Of a DNA stretch of 64,000 nucleotides, positions 7,935-17,872 are shown in pieces. Numbering within the stretch: the stretch's first letter is position 1; every line of letters begins with the position of its first letter. The position numbers and the translations under genes are program-made. The notes beneath the pieces are model-generated. The model worked only from the letters and a program-made list of their open reading frames with translations. It ran no database searches and had not been told where the DNA came from. The DNA lies in the NCBI GenBank assembly GCA_913061185.1, contig CAJXTI010000013.1:1-64000 (forward strand). Direction: 5' to 3'. Source of the DNA: an uncultured Oceanobacter sp. (lineage in GTDB: Bacteria > Pseudomonadota > Gammaproteobacteria > Pseudomonadales > Oceanobacteraceae).

Positions 7935-9575
7935 ATGTCACACCCCACCATCAACACCTTGATTTCCCTGGCTGCGGCAATGATCACAGGTAGTATTGCC
8001 GGCATGATATTGGCGTCCGGCGATCTGTCGATCGTTACTCAAATATCGATCTCCGTCTTGCTATCATCGGTCGTCGCAGTGTCCGTCATGCACAACCAGC
8101 AGCAACGTTTGCAGAAAAAATTACTGCGTACGATCGACCAGCTAGCAACCGGCGTAGCCCCTCAGACTATCGAGGATCCGGTATTACTGGTAGTAGCCCA
8201 ACATCTTGGCAAGATTCGCGAGATGAAGCAGCAGCTGTCATCACATGGCGGCCAGATTGCCATTGCTGCCGCCGAAATGTCGTATGCATCAGACCAGATG
8301 AGAGACAAAATTCACGACGAAGTAAAAGACACATCGCGCATTGTTGAATCAGCCCGGCAAATATCCGAGGCCATATCTGCCATGGTGGTGCAGACCAAAG
8401 AAGCCGCAAAAGCATCGGATATCGCCAAGGAACTGAATCTGTCGGGTAAAAAAGCAGTCGATGAAACCATCCCGCAAATGGAAGGCACACGGGAACGAGT
8501 CAATGCCAATGCCGAGCTTATTGCCCAACTTGAATCCAAATCAGAGCAAATCAAAGCTGTTACCCACGTCATTAGTGATATTGCTGAACAAACCAACCTG
8601 CTGGCTCTGAATGCTGCCATTGAGGCTGCGCGAGCCGGAGAACAAGGTCGTGGATTTGCCGTCGTTGCTGACGAAGTGCGCGCGCTGGCGGCCAAGACCT
8701 CCAGTGCTACGGAACAGATTGGCGAAACCGTCAACCAGATTAACAATGCCATCAAGGATGCCGTCACCAACAGCAAGGAACTGACCGTGGTCATCGACCA
8801 AGGGGTAAAAATGACCCAGACCATCAGCGGTCACCTGAATGAGATGTATGCCCGCTCGGAATCGATCCAGCAAAGTGTCAACACCATTGCCGAAAATGTT
8901 CAGAACAACAGCGCCAATATTCAACAGATATCTGCCATCGTTGGAGAGACCAGCCAACGCCTTGAACAAACGGAGAATGAGATCGCTTCGATTTCGGACC
9001 GTTCCCTGTCGTTATCGGAGACCGCTGAAAAAATCTACGAGGCATTCGGAGACAGCGAACTGGGGTATATCCACGATATTGCCAAACAGGAAGCCGTTGC
9101 AGCCGCCAGTGCAATCACGATGCTGTTCGAGCAGGCCATTGATTCCGGGAAACTGTCTGTCGATGACGTTTTTGACACCGATTACCAGCCAATTGCCGAT
9201 ACCAGCCCCAAAAAATTTACCACCCGCTACGACCAGTTTACCGATGATCAACTGCCGTCGATCCAGGAACCCATTCTCGATCGCCACCAGGAAATCACCT
9301 ACGCCGGAGCCGTTGATTGCAATGGCTACTTCCCGACGCATAACAGGCGCTTCAGTCAACCGTTAACCGGGGATCCAGCTCGGGATCTGACTCAAAATCG
9401 AACCAAACGCATATTCAACGACCGTACCGGTTTACGCTGTGGACAAAACCAGCAATCCTTCCTGCTGCAAACCTATAAACGCGACACCGGAGAAGTCATG
9501 CACGACCTGTCGGTACCGATTACCGTGAAAGGAAGACACTGGGGCGGCTTCCGTACCGGCTACCGCAGTCAATAG
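7935..9575 (+). CDS. Methyl-accepting chemotaxis protein with C-terminal extra domain
   Basis: 546 residues from an ATG with CAGGAGG six bases upstream; the frame extends 12 codons further but without such a site. Two hydrophobic segments near the N-terminus (about 10-32 and 38-55) have almost no periplasmic loop, so the receptor probably senses inside the cell. The kinase-control tip is intact and nearly canonical ([20 protein letters not shown], then [15 protein letters not shown]). After the coiled coil comes a ~150-residue C-terminal domain with an ending I know from other bacterial MCPs (FNDRTGL, then [30 protein letters not shown]), resembling a Cache/PAS-type sensory or haem/redox module. 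Signals to CheA/CheW encoded elsewhere. Confidence 0.92.
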   Translation: MSHPTINTLISLAAAMITGSIAGMILASGDLSIVTQISISVLLSSVVAVSVMHNQQQRLQKKLLRTIDQLATGVAPQTIEDPVLLVVAQHLGKIREMKQQLSSHGGQIAIAAAEMSYASDQMRDKIHDEVKDTSRIVESARQISEAISAMVVQTKEAAKASDIAKELNLSGKKAVDETIPQMEGTRERVNANAELIAQLESKSEQIKAVTHVISDIAEQTNLLALNAAIEAARAGEQGRGFAVVADEVRALAAKTSSATEQIGETVNQINNAIKDAVTNSKELTVVIDQGVKMTQTISGHLNEMYARSESIQQSVNTIAENVQNNSANIQQISAIVGETSQRLEQTENEIASISDRSLSLSETAEKIYEAFGDSELGYIHDIAKQEAVAAASAITMLFEQAIDSGKLSVDDVFDTDYQPIADTSPKKFTTRYDQFTDDQLPSIQEPILDRHQEITYAGAVDCNGYFPTHNRRFSQPLTGDPARDLTQNRTKRIFNDRTGLRCGQNQQSFLLQTYKRDTGEVMHDLSVPITVKGRHWGGFRTGYRSQ

Positions 9576-9651
9576 GCAGGCAATCCCCCGTTATCAAAAC
9601 GCGGGGAACCCTGTATCGTAGCAGTTTGCCACCTGACCAAACCGGTTTTTT

Positions 9652-10161
9652 ATGACGAGTCGTACCCTTTTATGTTTTTCCAGCTTACTGACTCTTTGCT
9701 GGTCACTATCCGCCAGTGCGTTAAAACCGGGTGAGCCGGGTTTCAACTTTACTCTGCCGTCACTGACTCAGAGCAGCAAGCAACAGCAGCTGAGTGATTT
9801 TCGTGGCAACGTGGTTTATCTGGACTTCTGGGCATCCTGGTGTGGCCCCTGTCGCAAGTCATTGCCGCTGCTGGATCAATTACATCAGCAACTGGTGGAT
9901 CAGCCCTTTATTGTGCTCGGGATCAATCTGGATGACGACCCCGAACTCGGACGCCGCTTTCTCCGCGAGCTGGGCATTCAGTTCCCCAACCTTTCCGATG
10001 CATCAGGCAGCAGCTACGACAATTTTGGTGTCAGTGGCATGCCAACCTCCTTCCTGATCGACCAACAGGGAATCGTGCGCTGGGTTCATCAAGGCTTTAC
10101 TGTCAATGATATGGAAACCATCCGTCCCCGGATTACCGAACTGCTCAAAGAGAGCCAATAA
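9652..10161 (+). CDS. TlpA/ResA-type periplasmic thiol-disulfide reductase
   Basis: 169 residues with a Sec signal peptide (hydrophobic residues about 5-20, cleavage near ASA-LK) and a thioredoxin fold. The active site FWASWCGPCRKSLP carries the WCxxC pair, and the cis-Pro region is GMPTSFLID. It belongs to the redoxin/AhpC-TSA TlpA-like group that keeps periplasmic cysteines reduced, often in cytochrome c maturation or repair of oxidised proteins. It stands alone between the chemoreceptor and the zapE terminator, so context gives no specific partner. Length is typical. Confidence 0.9.
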   Translation: MTSRTLLCFSSLLTLCWSLSASALKPGEPGFNFTLPSLTQSSKQQQLSDFRGNVVYLDFWASWCGPCRKSLPLLDQLHQQLVDQPFIVLGINLDDDPELGRRFLRELGIQFPNLSDASGSSYDNFGVSGMPTSFLIDQQGIVRWVHQGFTVNDMETIRPRITELLKESQ

Positions 10162-10243
10162 AGAACACCTGACAACCCATTCAAACGACCTCACCCGCTC
10201 CTGACGAACACCTTTGATGGCGTCTTAGTGCCTGGGCATCTGG

Positions 10244-10274
10244 ACAAAAAAAGCGCGGCTCGATGCCCGCGCTT
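10244..10274 (-). terminator. Intrinsic terminator of zapE
   Basis: Stem AAGCGCGG (10251-10258) / CCGCGCTT (10267-10274) with an eight-base loop. Read on the minus strand it is followed by six T residues. It may also weakly stop the tlpA-type gene from the other side. Confidence 0.85.
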
Positions 10275-10320
10275 GTTTATCCGTACTTTTGCTTCGTATC
10301 GTTATCGTCCTGTTTGCTGA

Positions 10321-11436
10321 TCAGTCCGCCTTGCATTCCCTTGAAAGATATTCATGCGATTGCATTTCCAGCATTCGGGAGGTGGTACGCTGAAATTCGA
10401 ATTCCAACTTGCCACCAAGATAGATATCCGGAATGGCAGCGTCGGCGGACATAATGACTTTCACGCCGCGATCGTAGAATTCATCAATCAAGTTAATAAA
10501 GCGGCGCGCCAGGTCATCATTTTTGACACTCATCACCGGGACATTGGATATCAGCAAGGCGTGAAACAGCTTGCCCAGTTCAATGTAGTCGTTTTGTGAC
10601 CGTGGCCCATCGCACAACGCTTCAAACTCAAACCAGGCAACATCGTCGCAGACGGCCTTGGCCGGGATATTTCGCCCTAATACCTCAACGCCGGCGTTCA
10701 GTTCAACGTTGCGCATATCGGGTGCCAATCCCTCAAAACTCTTTTTGAGACTGGCCTCGGCACTGTCATCCAGAGGGTAGTGATACAGCTCCGCTTGTTC
10801 CAGCGTACGCAAGCGATAGTCCACCCCACTGTCCACGTTAACGACTTCAGTGTACTTGTTCAGCAGCTTGATCGCCGGTATAAATCGGTCGCGCTGCAAG
10901 CCGTCCTTGTACAAACCATCCGGCACAATATTGGAAGTAGAGACCAGCGTGACACCACGATCAAACAGCTCTTGCATCAAGCTGCCCAATATCATGGCAT
11001 CACCAATATCGGACACAAAAAACTCGTCAAAACAAATAACAACCGCCTCATCCGCAATGCGGTCGGCCACAATGGTTAACGGGTTTTTAGTGCCCGCCAG
11101 CTCGGTCAGATCGCGATGTACGCGCTGCATAAACCGATGAAAGTGGGTGCGCATCTTGCGGTCAAATGGCAAGGCTTCGTAGAAGGTATCAACGAGATAG
11201 GTTTTACCCCGACCCACACCTCCCCAAAAGTACAAACCCTGTTCCGGTTCCGGCTTCTTGCGGCTGAATTTACTGCCCAGCTTACCGACCAGGCCTTTAT
11301 TGGCACGTCGCGTTTCGGCAGCAACCAGATCATCAAACAAGCGCTGTAAATGTTTGACCGCCATTTCCTGGGCGGCATCGTATGAAAAATCATCTCGCTG
11401 GAGATCAGCTTGATAAAGCTGCCAAGGGGTCGACAC
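10321..11436 (-). CDS. zapE: Cell-division ATPase ZapE (AFG1-like)
   Basis: 371 residues, the usual length for ZapE. Walker A is GGVGRGKTYLVD (about residues 73-84) after the family hallmark GLYFWGG. Walker B is VICFDEFFVSD, then a sensor-like VSTSNIVPDGLYKDGLQR. ZapE is an AAA-type ATPase that binds FtsZ and destabilises the Z ring under stress; the mitochondrial homologue LACE1/Afg1 acts in protein quality control. The start codon is GTG with GGAG seven bases upstream. It is monocistronic: its own terminator lies 50 bases downstream. Confidence 0.95.
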   Translation of the reverse strand: MSTPWQLYQADLQRDDFSYDAAQEMAVKHLQRLFDDLVAAETRRANKGLVGKLGSKFSRKKPEPEQGLYFWGGVGRGKTYLVDTFYEALPFDRKMRTHFHRFMQRVHRDLTELAGTKNPLTIVADRIADEAVVICFDEFFVSDIGDAMILGSLMQELFDRGVTLVSTSNIVPDGLYKDGLQRDRFIPAIKLLNKYTEVVNVDSGVDYRLRTLEQAELYHYPLDDSAEASLKKSFEGLAPDMRNVELNAGVEVLGRNIPAKAVCDDVAWFEFEALCDGPRSQNDYIELGKLFHALLISNVPVMSVKNDDLARRFINLIDEFYDRGVKVIMSADAAIPDIYLGGKLEFEFQRTTSRMLEMQSHEYLSRECKAD

Positions 11437-11563
11437 GGGCGTACTCCATCGTAGGAATCGGGGGGCGAAATGTATCCGACCGTGCCGAAAACATCAAACC
11501 GACCAACGGCTGTAAACGGGGTAAGAAGGGAATGTTTGACAGAAAATCTTCCACTTCACCGCA

Positions 11564-12193
11564 TCAGCCGCACTTAAAGGCCGACATATCACGCAGCAAG
11601 GACTTTTTCAGTGTACCGAGCTGACCATGAAAAAAATGCCCACCGTCGGCAAATACCTGCCAATACGGGGCTGGTACGACCAGATTGACCCAGTGCTCCA
11701 CTTCATCAAAGGGCACCACTTCATCGGCATCCCCCATATAAATAAAGGTTTCAAATTCGTGCGGCAGCGTATTGGGCGCATCAAAATGATGAACGGCCGG
11801 GGCCATCAGATACAAAGCGGCAATCTCATCTGGATGCACTGCGGACGCCAGGCAAGCCATACCGGCACCAAAGGAAAAGCCTCCCAGCAGAATAGTTTCC
11901 CATCCCAGTGTATGTTTGGCGTAATCCAGCGCCGCCAGCACATCTTGCTGTTCGCCACGGCCATGATCGTGTTCACCGTCACTGCGGCCAACCCCACGAA
12001 AGTTAAATCGCAAGGTCGACAACCCTAGCCCCATCGCCGTTCTCAACGTTGTGGTAACCACCTTGTTGTCCATCGTGCCATCAAACAACGGATGCGGGTG
12101 ACACATCAGCATCCCCGTCTTGCCCTGATCTATCATACGGCCGTCCAGTACACCGGCAGGTCCAGCGATACTGATCTCTTGCTCTTGCGCCAT
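11564..12193 (-). CDS. Alpha/beta hydrolase (COG2945-type)
   Basis: 209 residues from an ATG with AGGAG upstream; the open frame continues to 12292 without a site. The alpha/beta-hydrolase core shows the oxyanion-region motif CHPHPLFDGTMDNKVV, the fold motif FNFRGVGRSDG, the nucleophile elbow GGFSFGAG (Ser about 106), a later Asp (MGDADEVVPFD) and the catalytic His in GGHFFHG. This matches the small serine esterase/dienelactone-hydrolase-like group of COG2945 found widely in Proteobacteria. No signal peptide, so cytoplasmic. Substrate unknown; no informative neighbours. Confidence 0.9.
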   Translation of the reverse strand: MAQEQEISIAGPAGVLDGRMIDQGKTGMLMCHPHPLFDGTMDNKVVTTTLRTAMGLGLSTLRFNFRGVGRSDGEHDHGRGEQQDVLAALDYAKHTLGWETILLGGFSFGAGMACLASAVHPDEIAALYLMAPAVHHFDAPNTLPHEFETFIYMGDADEVVPFDEVEHWVNLVVPAPYWQVFADGGHFFHGQLGTLKKSLLRDMSAFKCG

Positions 12194-12322
12194 GCGCTCT
12201 CCTGATCGTTTTGTCAGTGCCACCCCGCCCCAGGCGGGAAGGCAAAATACGCGAGTAAAGACATATAAAAAAGTGCGTCCAAAAGGTATCAAGCGATAAA
12301 AAGACCCGCTAAAAAGCGACGC

Positions 12323-12448
12323 TTATGCGTGATCAATGAGCATTTTGGGCTGCTTGTTAACACCGCTTTTCCGAGCATTGTCACTTTTGGCTGCACCCGC
12401 GAGGATAGCATAGCCAGAAGCGGCATTTAGTAGCATAAGCAAGGCCAT
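12323..12448 (-). CDS. Possible 41-residue small protein
   Basis: An open frame from an ATG at 12448 encodes a hydrophobic start (ALLMLLNAASGYAILAGAA) followed by a basic, polar tail. This looks like a single-pass membrane or secreted small protein. No convincing ribosome-binding site was found. The frame extends upstream to 12526, overlapping the region that must hold the cysDN promoter, which argues for the shorter start. No family recognised; it could be spurious. Confidence 0.3.
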   Translation of the reverse strand: MALLMLLNAASGYAILAGAAKSDNARKSGVNKQPKMLIDHA

Positions 12449-12605
12449 ATTATTAGAACCAAACGATCTTAATACTACCTTCTTATATGCCCCGATCCTT
12501 GGTATAGTCCGGGCAAATCGTAACACTCAGAGTAATGGCAAGCCCAATCACCTGCGAACGCCGTACCTCTGAATCAGCATCCCAACTTCCGAGAATCAAT
12601 GTCCC

Positions 12606-13517
12606 ATGATCAGTGACTACCATCTCACTCACCTGAAGCAACTGGAGGCGGAGAGCATCCATATCATCCGTGAGGTTGCCGCAGAATTTGACAACCCGGT
12701 AATGATGTATTCCATCGGTAAAGACTCGTCTGTCATGTTGCATCTGGCACGCAAGGCCTTTTATCCAGGTAAACCTCCTTTCCCGCTGTTACACGTGGAT
12801 ACCACCTGGAAATTTCGTGAAATGATCGAGTTCCGGGACAAGGTCGCCAAGGAAGTCGGTATGGATATGATTGTTCATATCAATCAGGACGGTGTTGATC
12901 AGGGGATTGGCCCCTTCACCCACGGTTCATCCAAGCACACCGATGTGATGAAAACGGCCGGTCTGAAGCAGGCACTGGATAAGTACGGCTTTGATGCTGC
13001 CTTTGGTGGTGCCCGTCGCGACGAAGAAAAATCCCGCGCCAAGGAACGGGTCTATTCCTTCCGCGACAGCAAGCATCGCTGGGATCCGAAAAACCAGCGC
13101 CCGGAGCTGTGGAACATCTACAACGGCAAGGTCAACAAGGGTGAAAGCATCCGTGTGTTCCCGCTCTCCAACTGGACTGAGCTGGACATCTGGCAATATA
13201 TCTATCTCGAAAATATCGACCTTGTTCCTCTGTACTTTTCCGACAAGCGCCCGGTGGTTGAACGCGACGGTATGCTGATCATGGTCGATGACGAACGAAT
13301 GCCGTTAAAAGAAGGTGAAGTACCAGAACTGAAATCCGTGCGTTTCCGGACACTGGGTTGTTATCCGCTGACCGGCGCGGTGGAATCCGAAGCCACCACC
13401 CTGCCAGAAATTATTCAGGAAATGCTGCTGACCACCACATCCGAACGTCAGGGCCGCGCCATCGACCACGATTCATCCGGGTCGATGGAAAAGAAAAAAC
13501 AAGAGGGGTATTTCTAA
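12606..13517 (+). CDS. cysD: Sulfate adenylyltransferase small subunit CysD
   Basis: 303 residues (E. coli about 302). CysD is the PAPS-reductase-fold catalytic subunit of ATP sulfurylase, which makes adenosine 5'-phosphosulfate from ATP and sulfate with energy from CysN's GTPase. The PP-loop-like motif [19 protein letters not shown] is at about residues 38-56. Conserved [12 protein letters not shown] and [23 protein letters not shown] follow. The cysN ATG directly abuts the TAA. The intergenic region upstream has a possible -10 TATAGT at 12503-12508 but no good -35, consistent with an activator-dependent promoter (CysB is the usual one; not shown here). Confidence 0.97.
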   Translation: MISDYHLTHLKQLEAESIHIIREVAAEFDNPVMMYSIGKDSSVMLHLARKAFYPGKPPFPLLHVDTTWKFREMIEFRDKVAKEVGMDMIVHINQDGVDQGIGPFTHGSSKHTDVMKTAGLKQALDKYGFDAAFGGARRDEEKSRAKERVYSFRDSKHRWDPKNQRPELWNIYNGKVNKGESIRVFPLSNWTELDIWQYIYLENIDLVPLYFSDKRPVVERDGMLIMVDDERMPLKEGEVPELKSVRFRTLGCYPLTGAVESEATTLPEIIQEMLLTTTSERQGRAIDHDSSGSMEKKKQEGYF

Positions 13518-15125
13518 ATGTCTCACCAGTCCGATCTGATTGCTTCCGACATTCTGGAATACCTGGAGCAGCACGAAAACAAGGAAATGATGCGTTTCCT
13601 GACCTGCGGTAACGTCGATGACGGCAAATCCACCCTGATTGGCCGCTTGCTGTACGATTCCAAAATGATCTACGAAGACCAGCTGGCATCCGTCACCAAA
13701 GACAGTGCCAAAGTCGGTACTACCGGTGACCGTCCCGACCTGGCGTTACTGGTCGATGGCCTGGCCGCAGAGCGCGAACAGGGTATTACCATCGACGTCG
13801 CCTACCGCTACTTCAGTACCGCCAAGCGCAAGTTTATTATTGCGGACACCCCTGGGCACGAACAGTACACCCGCAATATGGCCACGGGTGCTTCGACCTG
13901 TGACCTGGCTATCATTCTGATTGATGCCCGTTACGGTGTTCAGACCCAGACCAAACGTCACAGTTTTATTGCCTCGTTGCTGGGCATCAAGCACGTAGTG
14001 GTTGCTATCAACAAGATGGATCTGATGGACTTCGATCAGGCGCGTTTTGAACAGATTCGCAATGACTATCTGAGCTTCGCAACAAACCTGAATATCGGCG
14101 ACATCCACTGCGTGCCTATTTCTGCACTGGATGGCGACAACGTGGTTGATCGCTCCAGCCGCTCGCCCTGGTACGACGGCCAGACGCTGATGGAGATTCT
14201 GGAAACCGTTGAAATTGCCGCCGACAAGAACCTCGACAACTTCCGGCTGCCAGTACAGTACGTTAACCGTCCGAACCTCGACTTCCGTGGCTTTTGCGGC
14301 ACTATCTCTGCGGGTGTGGTCAAGCCTGGCGATACCATCATGGCGCTGCCCTCCCAGAAAACCAGCAAGGTCGACCGCATCGTCACTTGGGATGGCGACC
14401 AGGACAAAGCCTTTGTTGGCCAGTCCATCACGCTGACGCTGGAAGACGAAATCGACATCAGCCGTGGTGATGTGATCGTCAAGATCGACGACCAACCCAT
14501 CGTCGGCAATCGCTTTAATGCCGATATCGTCTGGATGACCGAGAAGTCGATGATTCCAGGCCGTCCGTACGACCTGAAATTTGCCACCGGTGCCAGTGCT
14601 GGCACCATCAGCAAGGTTCACCATCTGGTCGACGTCAACACCATGGAGCAGCGCGAAGCGGACGAGGTCAAACTCAACGAAATCGCATTGGTTGAAGTCA
14701 GCCTCGATAAGGCCGTGCCATTCGATGCCTATGCCAAGGTACACGGCACCGGCTGCTTTATCGTGATTGATCGCCTGACCAACGTCACCATTGGTGCTGG
14801 TATGATTGTCGGTGAAGCCACCGGCTCAGGCAGCCTGGACGCTGTCAGCGCCGACGAAAAAGCCCGTCGTTTTAACCAGAAGCCTGCGGTCGTCGCCATC
14901 AATGCGGTGAATGCCGAAGCGCTGGTGTGTGGCCTTGATCGCCGTCTGTTTGAAATGGGTCGCCTTGCCGCCATCGGCGCTGCCAAGACCGCCCAGATTC
15001 TGAAAGATGCTGGTCTGGTAGCGCTGGTTGCCGGTGGTGCTGACGGTGCCGATATCAGCATTGCCGCTGATGGACACAGCATCGACACCCTGATCGCGGA
15101 ACTGCAAGAGCAAGGCATCATCTGA
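13518..15125 (+). CDS. cysN: Sulfate adenylyltransferase GTPase subunit CysN with degenerate C-terminal tail
   Basis: 535 residues. The EF-Tu-like GTPase is complete: G1 [15 protein letters not shown] (about 31-45), switch [19 protein letters not shown] and NKMD, followed by the beta-barrel domains to about residue 440. E. coli CysN stops near 475 and CysNC fusions run past 600; this protein has an ~83-residue tail (residues 453-535) aligning by eye with both ends of APS kinase ([43 protein letters not shown]). The P-loop GLSGxGKST and the DGDN motif are gone. So this looks like CysN with a collapsed CysC domain, unable to phosphorylate APS. No separate cysC is in the window. Confidence 0.95.
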   Translation: MSHQSDLIASDILEYLEQHENKEMMRFLTCGNVDDGKSTLIGRLLYDSKMIYEDQLASVTKDSAKVGTTGDRPDLALLVDGLAAEREQGITIDVAYRYFSTAKRKFIIADTPGHEQYTRNMATGASTCDLAIILIDARYGVQTQTKRHSFIASLLGIKHVVVAINKMDLMDFDQARFEQIRNDYLSFATNLNIGDIHCVPISALDGDNVVDRSSRSPWYDGQTLMEILETVEIAADKNLDNFRLPVQYVNRPNLDFRGFCGTISAGVVKPGDTIMALPSQKTSKVDRIVTWDGDQDKAFVGQSITLTLEDEIDISRGDVIVKIDDQPIVGNRFNADIVWMTEKSMIPGRPYDLKFATGASAGTISKVHHLVDVNTMEQREADEVKLNEIALVEVSLDKAVPFDAYAKVHGTGCFIVIDRLTNVTIGAGMIVGEATGSGSLDAVSADEKARRFNQKPAVVAINAVNAEALVCGLDRRLFEMGRLAAIGAAKTAQILKDAGLVALVAGGADGADISIAADGHSIDTLIAELQEQGII

Positions 15126-15215
15126 GGATGTCATGCCCTTGCGGGCAGTCCTAACCGGCTCTGCAACGGCCCTCGGTACCTTGGTCTTGGTACATTATTG
15201 ATTGTTGCAGAGCAC

Positions 15216-15247
15216 AAAAAAAGCGGCTATCACAAGCCGCTTTTTTT
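15216..15247. terminator. Bidirectional intrinsic terminator between cysN and the OMP gene
   Basis: A 13-bp perfect stem: seven A then GCGGCT (15216-15228), loop ATCACA, then AGCCGC plus seven T (15235-15247). A/T tracts on both sides let it serve cysDN on the plus strand and the convergent outer-membrane gene on the minus strand. Confidence 0.93.
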
Positions 15248-15297
15248 GTAACATTTTTTATAGGTTGGTGGCTTTGTTGCCAGAAGCCTACCGACAG

Positions 15298-16044
15298 TTA
15301 GAAGCCTACCGACAATGACGCACCGTAATACACACCGGAGATATCCAGGTCGGTTTCAATATCAGTATCGTCCGGATCCGTTTTCAGCGTCATTTTGCGA
15401 TAACCCGCTTCCAGACCAAGATCAACCACCGGAATAGGCAAGGTATATCCCAGACCATAGCTGACGTCAGACAGCTTATTGTCGCCATAACCCACGTAGT
15501 TGATATCCGCACTGGCATAAATACCAAAAGGCGTATCGATTTTCAGCTCGCCGTAAACCATCGGCAACACAAAATCCAGATCAACATGTTCGGTCTGGGT
15601 GCTGCTCTTTACTTCGGCATAGCCATCAAACTGACGACCGCTCAAACCGAAATTGATATCAACAAACGGAATGGGTAATGGCAAGCCCCAGTACAGGGTC
15701 AGGTCGGTATGGCTCAGGTCAACGGTACTGTCTGTAGCACCGGTAAATGTCTGATCATTAAAGTCAACGGCAACATTGCCGCTACCACTGACTTCCAGAC
15801 TGGTCTGCTTGATTTTAACATTAGGAATAAACGGTACCGGATGTTCAAAAAAAACGGTGATTTGTTGACCATTTTCCTTCTCCAGATTCAATCCGTCCTC
15901 TTCGACCGATACATCGGTATCTATCTGACCAGTGGGTTCAGCATTCCAGATACTGGCTTTAGCGCCAACGGTAAACAAAAGATCAGCCTGTGCTGACAAG
16001 GGAGCCAGTGCCACCAGTGCAACTGCAATTACGGTCTTTTTCAT
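15298..16044 (-). CDS. Outer-membrane beta-barrel protein (TIGR04219-like)
   Basis: 248 residues from an ATG with GGAAG upstream; a 26-codon extension is not likely. A clear Sec signal peptide is followed by alternating amphipathic strands, many Gly/Tyr/Asp, and a terminal Phe (SLSVGF), the classical barrel ending recognised by the Bam complex. The arrangement, with repeated LPIPFVD/LPIPVVD segments and the W-N-A-E-P-T-G start of the mature protein, fits the TIGR04219 outer-membrane family of unknown function. Transcribed alone, sharing a terminator with cysN. Confidence 0.85.
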   Translation of the reverse strand: MKKTVIAVALVALAPLSAQADLLFTVGAKASIWNAEPTGQIDTDVSVEEDGLNLEKENGQQITVFFEHPVPFIPNVKIKQTSLEVSGSGNVAVDFNDQTFTGATDSTVDLSHTDLTLYWGLPLPIPFVDINFGLSGRQFDGYAEVKSSTQTEHVDLDFVLPMVYGELKIDTPFGIYASADINYVGYGDNKLSDVSYGLGYTLPIPVVDLGLEAGYRKMTLKTDPDDTDIETDLDISGVYYGASLSVGF

Positions 16045-16248
16045 TGGTATCTTCCCGTTCCAATTCTGATTAGAGAAAATCGTGCAAACAAATCTGTGGA
16101 CGCTAGTTTGCCCGCAAAACATCAGAATGCCAATGCTATGTGTCGGCCGTCTGACAAAGCCGGAAATACGCGGCGCCCGTCACCGTTAATATCAATACGG
16201 GAGCACAACGCAGCGGTCATATCTCCTCACATAGGCCGGTGGCCAGAT

Positions 16249-16278
16249 ACAAAAACAGGCCTTGCGGCCTGTTTTTGT
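16249..16278 (-). terminator. Intrinsic terminator of purC
   Basis: A 13-bp stem (16249-16261 with 16266-16278) with tetraloop TTGC; the arm ends ACAGGCC/GGCCTGT with A/T-rich flanks. It lies 22 bases past the purC stop codon. Confidence 0.92.
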
Positions 16279-16300
16279 CGAACCTGAGTATCGCCACGTA

Positions 16301-17011
16301 TCAAAAAGTAATACCAATACGACGACCCACTTCTTCATATCCTTCAACGACATTACCCAGACCCTGACGGAAGCGATCCTTGTCGAGCTTTTCACGGGTT
16401 TCCTTGTCCCACAGACGGCAACCATCTGGCGAAAACTCATCCCCAAGCATCACTTCCCCTTTGTACAAGCCAAATTCCAGCTTGTAGTCGACCAGAATCA
16501 GTCCACCTTCATCAAACATCGCCTTGAGCACCTTGTTCACGGCAAAGGTCAGTTCTTTCATACGATCCAGATGAGCTTCTTCAGCCCAGCCAAAGGAGCG
16601 AACATGGTATTCGTTTACCATCGGGTCACCCAGCGCATCATTTTTGAGAAACAGTTCAAACGTGACCGGATCCAGCTCAATACCTTCATCAACGCCCAGC
16701 CGACGGCACAGGCTGCCAGATGAGACGTTACGCACGACGCATTCCAGCGGAATCATATCCAGGCGTTTCACCAACGACTCGGTATCCGACAACAGCGACT
16801 CGAAGTGCGTAGGAATACCGGCCTCTTCCAGCTTGGTCATAATGAACGCATTAAACTTGTTGTTCACCATGCCTTTGCGATCCAGCTGCTCGACCTTTTT
16901 GCCATCAAAGGCGGACGTGTCGTTGCGGAACTCCAACACCATCCGATCCTGATCATCTGTGCTGTATACTGATTTGGCTTTACCCGAGTAAAGCAGTTCA
17001 CGTTTTTCCAT
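16301..17011 (-). CDS. purC: SAICAR synthetase PurC
   Basis: Phosphoribosylaminoimidazole-succinocarboxamide synthase, step 7 of IMP synthesis: CAIR + Asp + ATP to SAICAR. 236 residues (E. coli 237) from an ATG with GGAG eight bases upstream; an ATG five codons earlier lacks a site. Conserved signatures: [11 protein letters not shown] (N-terminal nucleotide loop), [33 protein letters not shown] and [12 protein letters not shown]. It closes the dapA-bamC-MBL-purC block in the same order I know from Pseudomonas; 102 bases separate it from the MBL gene. Confidence 0.97.
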   Translation of the reverse strand: MEKRELLYSGKAKSVYSTDDQDRMVLEFRNDTSAFDGKKVEQLDRKGMVNNKFNAFIMTKLEEAGIPTHFESLLSDTESLVKRLDMIPLECVVRNVSSGSLCRRLGVDEGIELDPVTFELFLKNDALGDPMVNEYHVRSFGWAEEAHLDRMKELTFAVNKVLKAMFDEGGLILVDYKLEFGLYKGEVMLGDEFSPDGCRLWDKETREKLDKDRFRQGLGNVVEGYEEVGRRIGITF

Positions 17012-17113
17012 GGGAATCTCCGCCATTAAACAATAAATAATTAAGCATCCGCCTCATTGAGGGGTAGCACCGTAACCCAGCAAACGAAATACATGGAACC
17101 GCACCGGCAGACG

Positions 17114-17872
17114 CTAGAATTCACACCAGTCGGCAACCTGATCCTGCGCTAACAAATGCACTGGCCTGGCCATCGGAGCCAATGCCAGTGCTAATGCTTT
17201 TCCGACCAGATCGGGGTGATTGTTTTTTTCACTGATATGGCCTGCCGTGAGGTATTGCACACCAGGCCAGTCTATACGCCGTATCAACTCAGCACATTGA
17301 GCATTACTCAAATGCCCGTAAGGCCCGGCAACGCGAGCTTGCAAGCCAGGAGGATACGGCCCCTTGCGTAACATTACAGGGTCATGATTCGCTTCCAGCT
17401 GCAAGCCATGACAACCCTGATAAGCAGCAATAACATGAGGCGTCAGGCTACCAAGATCAGACAGCACTCCCACACGCAGGCCCGCCGCTTCCACCACAAA
17501 CTGTAATGGTTCCCGTGCATCATGAGGCACAGTAACGGCAGTAACCAACATGCCGGCAACACGCGTAAGGTCTCCACCCGTCAGTGAGCGCCAGCGAGCA
17601 TGTTCCGTCCAGTCCATCCTTATCGCTGTCCCCTGAGAGCAATACAGGGGAATATCCAGTGCTTCACACAAGGCCAGCGCACCTTTGGCATGATCGCCAT
17701 GCTCGTGAGTAACCAGGACTGCTTCCAACTGTCCGGCATCGGCTCTGGCCAATTCAATACGCTGCAGTAGCGTTTTGCGGCTAAAGCCACAGTCGATCAG
17801 CAGGCTTCTGCCCTGGTGTTCCAGCAGTGTTGCATTTCCCTTGCTGCCACTGCCCAGGGATACGTATCTCAC
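17114..17872 (-). CDS. MBL-fold metallohydrolase (YycJ/WalJ-like)
   Basis: 252 residues beginning with a GTG that overlaps the bamC stop codon (GTGA). The metallo-beta-lactamase fold shows SLGSGSKGNATLLE at the N-terminus, the metal-binding THEHGDHAKG (about 54-63), a further Asp/Gly region (VGVLSDLGSLTPHV), the NHDPVM segment and a late AGHISEKNNH. This is the YycJ-like subgroup, predicted metal-dependent phosphodiesterase/nuclease. In firmicutes it relates to the WalRK system; in Proteobacteria its role is unclear, but it sits next to bamC-dapA in pseudomonads too. Confidence 0.9.
   Translation of the reverse strand: MRYVSLGSGSKGNATLLEHQGRSLLIDCGFSRKTLLQRIELARADAGQLEAVLVTHEHGDHAKGALALCEALDIPLYCSQGTAIRMDWTEHARWRSLTGGDLTRVAGMLVTAVTVPHDAREPLQFVVEAAGLRVGVLSDLGSLTPHVIAAYQGCHGLQLEANHDPVMLRKGPYPPGLQARVAGPYGHLSNAQCAELIRRIDWPGVQYLTAGHISEKNNHPDLVGKALALALAPMARPVHLLAQDQVADWCEF

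Noticed and set aside
13518..15125. Functional CysNC bifunctional enzyme
   Set aside because: The tail lacks the P-loop and the DGDN motif, and is about half the length of an APS kinase domain.
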